From Antedon mediterranea (lineage: Eukaryota > Echinodermata > Crinoidea > Comatulida > Antedonidae): a stretch of 64,000 bases of DNA. Location: NCBI RefSeq assembly GCF_964355755.1, contig NC_092675.1, positions 8,278,312 through 8,342,311 on the forward strand, written 5' to 3'. The notes below the pieces were generated by a model. It was not told the origin of the DNA. It searched no databases and saw only the letters and a program-made list of their open reading frames with translations. Shown in pieces: positions 24,301 through 36,300 of this stretch. The number at the start of each line of letters is the position of its first letter. Positions within the stretch are counted from its first letter, which is position 1. The position numbers were made by a program, and so were the translations under genes.

Positions 24301-27300
24301 AGGTGTCATGTCAAATGTTCCAATTTTATCATTACTATATTTTGTAATAAAACATATGTGGCTACACTTTTTTCCAACTGCTCCCCTTGATGAAATAGTA
24401 ATATTTTTCACAATTAAAAGCAGATTTTTTCTAGATTTGTGTTTTTTTAAACAGCCATACAACCATAATTATATCTATTAAATAATGTATATTTTATTGT
24501 GGATAATTTTCTGACCTTGTGGAAAATAAATACAGTAGCAAGGATCTTATATTCTCACTTTACAAAATGTAATGTATAGTAGAATAAGCTCCAATATATT
24601 AACATTTTTTTATTTTAACAATAGTACAACATTAATATTTTGAGTGAATTATTGTAGGAGATCCATTGTTCAAATATTGTTACATATAGTACAACATGTA
24701 GTATTTTATACCATTTTAACAAGAATTCTATTCCACTTTAAAATATATATGCTTCATGTAGTACTAGTATGTACTGTTTAAAAAAAAAGTTATATTTGCT
24801 GAATTTAACCAACTAGATGGTACGCTCGCTTCGCTCGCGTACCATCTAGGTCGTGCCCACAGATGGTTCTCGAATACTATACACAGTAATTTCAGCGTCA
24901 CAAAACTGGCGATTTCAAATGTACGTAGGCCTACCGCAGGACTATAATACATTGTCATTTACAGAAACGGATAAATAGACACGATGATTTATGTAGTCAA
25001 CTAAAATTAGCACCCTGGGAATTACTTCCGAAGGAGAAACTTATCACAAAATGAGTCCAAATCAAATTTGGACTCATTTAAAGAAACCCAATGTGTGTTT
25101 TGTATGGGCTTTTTTATATTAGGGTTGAGGGATGGGAAAGCGGATAGGTACAAAGAGGAACAATTTTTAAATATATTCTTTATCCACTCAGTAACGAAAT
25201 ATTTGTTTCGTGTTTTATATGTAGGCCTATAAATAATATACCTCTAAATACAGTAAAACATTTGCGATTTAATACTTTGTTAAAACTGTCACTGTCATAA
25301 TCGATTGAAATATTAAAGTACATGTCACGATACACCACTACGACGTTTATTTTATTGGTAATTATTAATCAATTCAAACGTTGAGAAGGAACTGTCAGTA
25401 TAAAGTTTATTTGTATATAATAATGTGTTTATATATCTAACAGTAGATCCTATCCACAATCTCAGTAATAAAGTTTATCTGTATATATTTTTATATTACA
25501 TCTAACAGTACGAACATTCACAGTAAGAAATTCAAATGAGGACTAAAAATAGTTAAAAAATAGGTATTTACAGTATTGTCAAAGTATTGCAAGTTTATTC
25601 TCAAAGGGCCCATATCTTTACCTACCGTATGTGTTAAACCAAGGGCTCATAAATTTACCTACTTGTGTTAAACCAAACTCTGGCAGACTGAGAGATTGGG
25701 ATGTTCCATTCATCGCAAATCAATACATTTGTATAATCATATATTAAATCTATCAAAATAGTATTTTTTAAAGAAAATCGGCCTGTCTTCAACATTATGA
25801 TGGTGTACTCTAGCTGTTCAACCGGTTTTCAGCTATTAAAAACAATTATCGTAGGAGGAGATAGGAAAATGCGAAGCCTCCTCGCATTTTTGTGGCGGGT
25901 ATTTTTCAAGATGGACATCCATTAGACAGTGTATACCACCATCGGAAAACACCCCTATTTGGGGCAAATCGTTGAACCTAAATTCGTTTTAATCGTCAAT
26001 AACTAATTATCTAACTTAATTTAATAAGTAAACAGGGTTACATCAGGTGGTTAAAATCAGTACCGAAAGTACGAACCAACTTTATATACCATCGAGTAAA
26101 AATTCTAGAAGTAAGGCGCGATTTACCGAATTTTGCCCTTACGTAAATTTATATATAGATACAATTATTGCACATTAACATAGAGTTTTCATTTTTCGTA
26201 ATGAAATGTTTTATTTTTTAAATACCACTTAAAACTTACAAACAGCAAAACAATTGTGGTTATCATATTTTCCACAGCCTGTGGAACAGGGTATTATGGA
26301 TCAACATGTAGTGAACAATGTCACTGTGCTCCTGGTGTGACATGTGATCCAAGCAGAGGCTGTCCAGATGGACCATGTGAGGCTGGATATTCTGGAACAA
26401 ACTGTCAAGGTTTTAAGACTTATTTTTTTATTGAAGTAAAATGTTATCTGTGATTGAACCATTCTCATTCATTTATGATAAAAAAATTTCAGACAAACTA
26501 TGCTTACCTAATTATAGACTTCAAACATCAACATCAAATATTTGTTATTTATATACAAAAATATTAAATGGACTGGTAGAGTATTTTTTGTGCCTTACCT
26601 GTGTATATACAGACAAAAGCCTTTGTCTACGAAGTGAGAGATGCAATATGGAAAATAACACAATGGCTCATTGGTATATATTCCCACTTAAGTTTGAGCT
26701 TCCCAGACTGTAAATAGAACTTTTAACTAAAAACTTATCTGTTTATCCAGGTAAAGCAGCACTTACAAAGTACCAACACCAATGTTATGTTGTTTAATAA
26801 TTATTGACCATAATTTATTAAAATGAAAGTGATAATTTTGATGTTACTTCAGTTTCTTCATGACATGCACTGAAATTGTGTCTGTTGTTAAATATTTTAT
26901 TTAGTTCCTGACAGTTGCACTAATGGACGGTATGGGGAGCTATGTAAGTACCAGTGTCATTGTGATGATGATGGACCATGTGACAGAAACACAGGAAGCT
27001 GTAGTGATAGAAAATGTAAACATCTTTGGATAGGATCTGATTGCCAACTTGGTAAGCAATGCTGTTATCAATTTCCATTTGAACGTTCAGATTTTGAATA
27101 TTGTTATAAAAGACAAAACCTGTACAATCCTGTTTAAAGACGTATTGTCGCCCTGAAAAAATAAATAATTTTGTTGTTGAATATGCCATTTTAATGTCAC
27201 ATAGGCCTAATAGTTGTCCACTTTGACCAAAAATTGGATAAAAAAAAATTTGTTACCTGAAAAAACGGTAATTTAAAGCAAAAAAACATTCAAATTGGCT

Positions 27301-30300
27301 GCAATGGATTTTTGGTTGAATTTAACCATTTATTTACTCATTTTTATACAGAAGTAATTACCTTTATTAAAAATAACCTATTAATTTGATTAAATTAATC
27401 TTTATTTTTCATATTTTTGGGGGACAATGCATCTTTAACAAATTTACAAGATTTAGATATTTTGTAATGTTTTCTTAATTGCTAGTTTGTTTTACAGTTA
27501 CTAAATCTGTGAGATTTGAAAGCCTCTTTTCGGATTTTGGTTTATATTTTTTTTTCAGATGGAAGAACAAAAGTCACATTAGAAGATCCTTCTAGCAACC
27601 GAGGTGTAACATCAGTGACAATCACATGTATTGTCCAGGCTAATCCAATACCTAGTGATGAAGATATCCAAGTATTGCATGGTGATGATATTCTCGAGAA
27701 TGGTGTGTCTACTGCAACAGAATTGAGCTATACAAAGACCATAGTTTTTAGTAATATTACTATTGCAGAAGACGATGTTTTTAAATGTCAGGTGCAATCA
27801 AATATTTCTGGTGATGCACGAACTGAGAAAGTTGTAACAATTTATGGTAATTTTTTGGGATTTCAGGTTTATTTATATTTGATATATTGCTTTTGACTTT
27901 TAAAGACCACAGATAAAGGATAGTGGAAAAAACTCTTGAAATTGTTAATAATAAACCAAACTTTCGTTATACAGTACTTCAGCCTAAACTAAATACAAAT
28001 GACATTTTAATCTATAAATCAAACTTCAAAGTAATCTACAGCTAAACATTTTTTTTTCATTCAATTATTGTTTGAAGTAGATTTTTTTATTATTTGTTTT
28101 TCATATTGGCCAGAAATAAAAAAAAACACATTATTAAAGGTAGTGGCATACATTTTGATAAGCTAGATTCAATTTGTATTAATTATTTTCAGTTTTTAAT
28201 AACACTGTAAAATGTAATAAATAAATAAGTAAATAATGAAATAAATTTTAGAAAGTAAAGTTATTTCAAATAGAGGTTGAACGTTTAATTTAGTATCCAT
28301 TTTTTTTCAACATCAAATTTTGATTTCAGATCGGCCAGTAATGACAGTAAAACCCAGTGTGATAGCGTCAAATTCTACAGTTACAGTATCATGGAACGAA
28401 TGGACAAAATCAGAAAATAATGGAGATGGTCCTGTAATAGGATATTATGTCTGCTATAAACAAACTGGAGAGACCTGGGAATCATGCTCAAATACAGTTA
28501 CAGGGTTGTCAATTGTTTTCAATATTGATGGCGATAATAATGATGGTTTTCAACAGGGAGTAGAATATGAGTTTGGAGTGGCAGCCATACGGCCTGGAAG
28601 CCTAGGAAGTGGTATCATCAGCCCTTTGACACAATTCATTATTCCGTGTCTTCGTAAGTAAAACACCAAAGTTAATTGCATGAAATAAGAAAGTAGTGTA
28701 TTAAGGTTTCGCCATCCTAGTGATCTTTTCAAATGTATAGTTTAAAACCTCCCCAGAACCATTGCGATAATTTTGTAATATGTGTAAAATAAAACAAATT
28801 TGTATAAAGAACAAACATACAAATGCTATCTATAAATTGCCATTTTTATGTTCTTAATTGAAATAATTCAATTTCAAAATCAAGGAAAATTTACCTTTGT
28901 ATTTGTGTTTTTATAGCTCCTGTCATAGTGCCTTCCAATGTTCAAGTTTCTGTAGTTTCTGATAGTGAAATTGAAGTACAGTGGCAGGTAATAAAGCTTT
29001 ATGTGTTTTTTTTTCACATTCAGGACAAACAGTAAGAAGTAGAAGAATTAGTCTCACAGTGACAGCAATTATAGATTAACAATCTATTCTCCAAATAAAT
29101 ATACATTTGTTTCATTTTTTTGCTATGGAGTATAGATAGAAATAGCTAAGAATAAAACCCCTTTTACACCGCCGAGCTTATAACAAACCCGGGTCGTGTC
29201 CGGATAAATTTCCATTTCACACCTGATTCATTAACCCGGGAATGACACGGGTTTCGTGTATTTACACTGCAAAATACCAACCCGTGTAAATGTTCTAGAT
29301 CATTCGAAATATCGCCCTCTCACGCACGAAGAGAGACCCTAGTAACGGTTTGCTCATTATACCTCCTACAATTTTGTTTTATGGCAATACACACAAAAAT
29401 TGAATCTACTCGTGAAGAATAATATCTTGAAATAAAAATGAATAACAAATAATCATAAGTTTAATTTATTGAATAAGTGAATAAACAAAATCAATCTTAT
29501 CCTAATTTTATGTAAATTAAATACTATAGTGAGCGAGGATAGTAAACAAATGGGTAAAGATACGCTGAGCGTTTTACACCGCAAACACGGGTTCATCCCG
29601 GGTGCGTCCCGGGTTGACTTGACGCTGAATACATTCCGCATCACTTACCCGGGTGATTCAGCGACCCGGGTAACTTTTTACGTCGTTTACACCGGCCTAC
29701 ATTTCCGCATTTTTGCATCCCGGGTACGACTCGGGTTATACAATTCCGGATCAACTCCGCATTTTTACTGGCGGTGTAAATATACATGTTAAATGTGCCT
29801 ACTTTAGATCACAGAAAATTATAATAGGGAAGGTAAACCATCTTGTCAGTCATGTCACAATTCAATCATTGACAATGTTGAAACACGGACACATTAGTTG
29901 TCCATTTTCATCCCTCTTAGTCCAGGAGTATTAGACTTTGAGGTAGAAATAAATATGCTAAAGCTGAATTTTTCAGGATAGGTCCCTAATGTTGTCTGAA
30001 ACAACATACTAAAAGTCCCCGGGTTTCCCCATTGTGCTTCAACTCGATTGGGCCATTTTTCAAAATGGCGGCCATCTTAAAATTATTTACCATATGCTGA
30101 CAACCAGTAGGTGTAAGTAAACAATCTTGGTGTCAAAATACTCAGAAGACCCATATTTATATTCACTGTAATGAAAAAGTTTAACAAAAAATGGTCAGAA
30201 ATGCCTGTTTTGACCTTTGACCCTAAATTTGGATTATCTCAATATCTCATCAATGAATGGCCGTAGAGACTTCAAAGTTGTCCCAAATTATTCAGAATGC

Positions 30301-33300
30301 CCAACTTTCTATTCACTTTAATGAAAGAAAAATACCAAATTCCTTTAGAAACCTTCTATTTTGACCTTTGAACTATTGACCTAGACATATTTTAATTTTA
30401 TAGACATCTTGGTGATCGATAGGAGTACACAAGCGAAATTGCTGTCAAAATACTCAGAAGACCCATATTTATATTCATTATAATGGAAAAGTTTTTAAAA
30501 AAATGACCGGAAATGCATGTTTTGAACTTTGACCCTAAATTTGGATTATCTCAATATCTCATCAACGACTGGCCGTAGAGACTTCAAAGTTGTCCCAAAT
30601 TATTCGGAATGCCCAACTTTCTATTCACTTTAATGAAAGAAAAATACCAAATTCCTTTAGAAACCTTCTATTTTGACCTTTGAACCCTTGATATTGATAT
30701 TTTATACCAAAATTGTATAGAAATTTTGGTGATCTGATCGATAGGAATACATAAGGGAATTTGGTGTCAAAATACTCCAAAACACCCATGTTTCTGTTTA
30801 CTCTTATAGAAATAATGTACTAAATGCGATTGAAAGTGTTTTGACCTTTGACCTTAATCATTACATTTTAATGAGAATTAGACCCCATTTACACTTACGA
30901 TTTAGGCCGGCCCTGGGTCGGCCCTGGGTCGGCAATTGATAAGTGTAAATACTCCAAAAAGTTAGGCCGGCCCTGGGCCGGACGCAGATCTGGGCCACCT
31001 CTCCAGGTAGGTTCAGGAGCGGCTTTTACGTTTGGGCCGGCTTACGCAGTGAACCGTGAACAACGTTTGACCTTTTTATGAGGTTGTTGTTATGACGATC
31101 CGACATTCTCAGTACATACCTTCCTCCTTTTCGGGCGACAATTTGTTTTCTTCATTATATATTTAAATTTATTTTCAGACATCTTCTTTCAATAAAGTAT
31201 TCCTCCGCTTGTTTCGCATATACATAAAATATAGCCATATTATATATAAAACAGTGGGGTTCATTTTGTTTTTAATGGGACAAAAAACAACAATACAGTA
31301 CTATAAATATAAAACGGTCGGTTCGCGCGGAGAGTTGAATTGACGATCGAGAGAGAAAAATGTAAACAAACTGTACTTCGTATCCCAGCATGCAATGGTA
31401 CTTCCGATAAAATTATTTACGACCAGTAATCTGCGTCGGTAGTGTAAACGCTCTGGGCCGGCCTAAAAAGTAAATATTTGCAACCGGCCCAGGACCAACC
31501 CAGGACCGGCCCTAGACCCAAACGAAAGTGTAAATGGGGTCTTAGTCTTACTTCGTGCCTAGCTTACCTGTATAAACCGACAATAGCCCGTGCTCTCCAG
31601 AGGGAGGGCTTAGATGCAAAAATTTAAATTTAAGTTGACATAAAGACAGACAGAATCTAACAATTCATCAGTATGGCCATTGCCATGAGAGGTAAAATTC
31701 ATTCCAAATTGCTCAGATGCTAAACAGACAAACCAAGCCCCAATTTTAAGCTATATATATATATGATACATTTTACTGTCTGTTTGGGCTTTAGCCTGTT
31801 TTCACTTCTTTTATTCATTAGTAACCAAACAAATTTTATTATTTATTTATTCTTGAAATAAAGGTTAGAAATTAGTCCTCCAAAAAATGCCACGCCTTCT
31901 CTATATGGATAATGTCCATGTTTAAACTTTGGAGCTATACCAATTCTGAAATGTTCCTCTTCGGCAGTGCCATTTAATATATAGCAGAGACCACTACTGG
32001 TTGATAAGACACACACTTATTGGTAAAATTGTTGTTTTTTTTTCAATTGAGCTGCACTATTAAGTATTACATTTCTTTGTGTATATAGGTCTGGAGTACA
32101 TAATTCATCTTATAACATTTTTTAAATTGTCTAAAACTGCACACTGTACATAGTCACCCACCCAACCATTTATCAAGGTCTCAGTCTAAGTCTCATTTTA
32201 GACTCTAGTCATACCTCCGATTCTAATCTGATATGATGCAATTTAATTTTAAAAGAATTATTGCATTTATCTTTAAGATGTGAACATTTTTCTCTACGGT
32301 ATTTTTTCTAATCAAAATTCTCTAAAAATCGAAAATACTTCAGGACTATAATTATGATGGTTAATAAAATAAGGGCATGAAAATCTGTTGAAGACCATAA
32401 CAATTCTTTATAATCCATCTTGATAGATTTGTAAGAGTTTCATATTGTATTTTATTATTTAGGTGATTTGTCAAATGACACATTGTGACCCTTTGATACC
32501 TGAAATTATGGCCTCATATCTATATTGATGAATATTATTATTCGTCCATCGGACATTTTTTCTAGGCTGTTTCAGATAAATTTGACATCTCATGGCATGA
32601 TGAATGGTATGATATGTCCATCATGCTATTTGGGACTTAAATTATTAAATTATAATGTAGTGATTAAAGTCAAAGGTAAAAAAACATGGGTGTGGAATAT
32701 TTTGACAACAAATTCGCTTATGTATTCCTATCGATCACCAAGATTTCTATATAATTATGATATAAAATATTGTATTGTCCAGATCAATAGTTCAAATGGC
32801 AAAATAGGTGGTTTCAAAAGGCTTTTAGTATTTTTCTTTAACTACAGTGAATAGAGAGTTGGGCACACTGCTTAATTAAGGACAATTTTGAAGTCTCTAC
32901 GGCCAGCAGTTGATGCGGTATTGAGATAACCCAAATTTAGGATCAAAGTTATAAATTTTGAAACCAATTTCGTATCCTATCGATCACCAAGATGTCTATT
33001 AAAATAAATATGCCTACGTCAATAGTTCAAAGGTCAAAATAGAAGGTTTCTAAAGGTTTTTGGTATTTTTCTTTCATTAAAGTATAAATAGAAAGTTGGG
33101 CATTCCGAATAATTTGGGACAACTTTGAAGTCTCTACGTCAAAGTTCAAAACATGCATTTCCTATCATTTTTTTAAAAACTTTTCCATTATAATGAATAT
33201 AAATATGGGTCTTCTGAGTATTTTGACACCAATTTCGCTTATGTACTCCTATCGATCACCAAGATGTCTATAAAATTAAAATATGCTTAGGTCAATAGTT

Positions 33301-36300
33301 CAAAGGTCAGAATAGAATGTTTCTAAAGGAATTTAGTATTTTTCTTTCATTAGAGTGAATAGAAAGTTGGGCAATCTGAATAATTTGGGACAACTTTGAA
33401 CTCTCTACGGCCAGTCGTTGATGAGATATTGAGATAATCCAAATTTATGGTCAAAGGTCAAAACAGGCATTTCCGGTCATTTTTTTAAAAACTTCTCCAT
33501 TACAGTGAATATAAATATTGGTCTTCTGAGTATTTTGACACCAAAATTGTTTACTTACACCTACTGGTTGTCAAAATATGGTAAATAATGTTAAGATGGC
33601 CGCCATTTTGAAAAATGGCCCAATCAGGTTGAAGCACAACGGGGAAACCCGGGGACTTTTAGTATGTTGTTCCAGACAACATTGGGGACCTATCCTGAAA
33701 AATTCAGCTTTAGCATATTTATTTCTACCTTTGGCCCTTTTTTTGTCTAATACTCCTGGACTATCTGCAGATATGTTTTGTATATGCATTTTTTATCCAT
33801 TCACTTTGATCAATTTAAAATGATGGACAGCAAGTGTAATTAAATTGTTATCGACAAAACATGATAGCTGAAGAGTATTAACGATAACATTGAACAGAGG
33901 CACTTAAGTTTTAAATTCCAATTTGCATGCTATCCTTAAATAATTTATAAGCATCACAGCTTTGTTTTATTTCTACTTATTTAGCCAATAAGTATTAGTC
34001 CAGATAGATGTAATTCACTTAGTAAGTATACATTGAGATATACAAATGACAACATATCACATCAAACGAAAACCGTATTAGCAGCAGAAACCATGGAAGT
34101 CGTAAGTTCAATCATCAGTGATCTGGATCCTTGTACTGCATACGATGTCCGTGTTGCAGCTACTAATTCTGCTGGTGATGGACCTTTTTCTGATGTAGTT
34201 CTAATTAAAACAGATTCAGAAGGTAATGTACTATTCTAAAATACAAGTTTTATAAATCAGCAAATGGCAAAACACTGTGGTAATGGAAATCGATTTTGAA
34301 TTCAAGAAAACCTTATTTGTATTTTGCACTAAAAATGTTTTTTTACAATTAACAGTACAATTAATGATATGTAATAATTTTTACCTAAACTTATATATAT
34401 TACTAAACCAAAGTAAGAAGTTTATTCATATTTATTAAACTAGTACTTTCAACCATTTAATCAACATCATAAAAACATATTTGATAAAACATTGTTGTTA
34501 AAATATAGTTACATTTGTTGATTTAATAATGAAGACTGAATTATATTATAGAAGTAAATTTGTGAGGAATTACTTTTCTTTAGCATGATATTAATCTGGC
34601 CTTTTGTGAGGTAAGAGTTCGGTATTCCAATGTAAAATGTTTCTAATACAAAATAGAACAGAAGACAATTTTTAATTTTCATATCTTCATAACATTTTTC
34701 AATTAGTTCCCAATGCTGTCAAAAATCCCAATCTTGAGAGTGGAAACCGATCTATTACTGTAATGTGGGAAGCACCAGATTATGAGCATTGTCAGATTGA
34801 ACACTACAAACTAACATACCAACTTGAAAATCAGGGTTTATGCGGTGAAAATGAAGAAGCTTTTGAAGAAACTAAAACGGTAACAGAACTCAGCCACACC
34901 ATTGATAACCTTGAGCCGTATTCAAGATATATAATTGAAATCAGTGCTGTCACTCATCATCAAAGCAAAGAAGGACCAATAACAACCATCAATGCAACAA
35001 CTAATGAAGGAGGTTTGTAACCACTTTACTTCAACATTTTTAAATAATTGTCTCTGATAATAACAATGACATAGGAGGGAGCTTTCGTTCGCTGACATAT
35101 TATGTATGGTAGTGTAGACTAGGCTATGAATGAGGTAGGTGCCACCCGGAGAGGTAGAAATTCTCATATGACTTTTCTAGACCAGTTTTTTCTGGGGAAT
35201 CCAAATATATTGGGTAAACGGGCTGTAACCTGAGAACTTTCGCGTGAGGGCGCTTTTTTCAAAATGGCTGCCAGTTACAGTAGACTATGATATCTTGGCA
35301 ACCACTGGTCATAGAGAGTTGATTTTGGTGTCAAGTTGTTCGGAATGTACATGTTCCTATTTGATGTAATAGAACATTTTGTCAGAAAATGGCCGGAAAT
35401 ACCTCTATTGACCTTTGACCCAATATCTAACAGATATCATATCTTCGTAACTACTCGACACAGAAAGTTGTAATTGGTGTCAAACTTTCCAGAATATAGA
35501 TGTTTATATTCAAACTAATAGAACATTATCTGTAAAAATGACCGGAAATAACGTTACTGACCTTTGACCCAAAATGCAAGACATTTCTCCCATCTGATCA
35601 CGTTAATCTTGTCAATTAATTCATTTTGTGCCAATTGGAGGTTGACATTCTCATATTATTTTCTGGACCAGTTTTTCATGTGCAATCCGAATATATGAGA
35701 TAAATAAGCCATAACAAGGCCAAGAATTTAATTCTCTTTTACTACATACATGCTTCCCTTTAGTGTTTCAGACTGTATGTCGTGTATTAATCTTCAAGAT
35801 CGCTCACATCACTGCAATCTGAAAAGTCTTCATATTCATTATGTGTAAACAGTTCCTGGACATCAGTGGGAATCACTGTCTCAATCCATTTAGGCTCCAT
35901 TTGTTCGTTCCATCCATTGTGTGTACTGTTGTTGACAAAATCATTGACGTCTGCTGATTGCCATTCTTTAGTAATGAAGTTTGCTCTAAGTATATGAAAC
36001 TCAAGGGTCTGCTGACATAGTGGCAGTAATGATATATCTGTAATCTTGTTGTGTCTGGAAAACTTTCTGTTGAAGGTATCATATCTTGCTTGATTTACAC
36101 TTTTCCCCTTCACTCCATACAATAGTGAAACATACTCTTCAAATTCCTCATACAACTCTTTTGATGGAACATCTGACACTCCAAGGTTGCAGAATGCGTC
36201 AACAAATTTTGCTTTTGATTCCAGAAGCTTCCAGCAGGTACGTTTTCCTTTCCGAATGAAAGCGGAGTTATAATCGTTACCTGTGAAAGCATGGAATCCA

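Larger units (their letters stand above)
28988..33984 (+). other. Intron 10 (5.0 kb, phase 0)
   Basis: Holds a GC-rich MITE, fold-back element FB2 and a Harbinger-like MITE nested in FB2, described separately. No other coding sequence is evident. Confidence 0.7.

Noticed and set aside
26441-26713. 90-codon ORF after EGF exon 6
   Set aside because: It has no recognisable features, starts within the intron after a good donor and lies in ordinary AT-rich sequence.
29529-29934. Overlapping ORFs of 87 and 73 codons
   Set aside because: They lie across the GC-rich MITE and its flank; composition explains the open frames.
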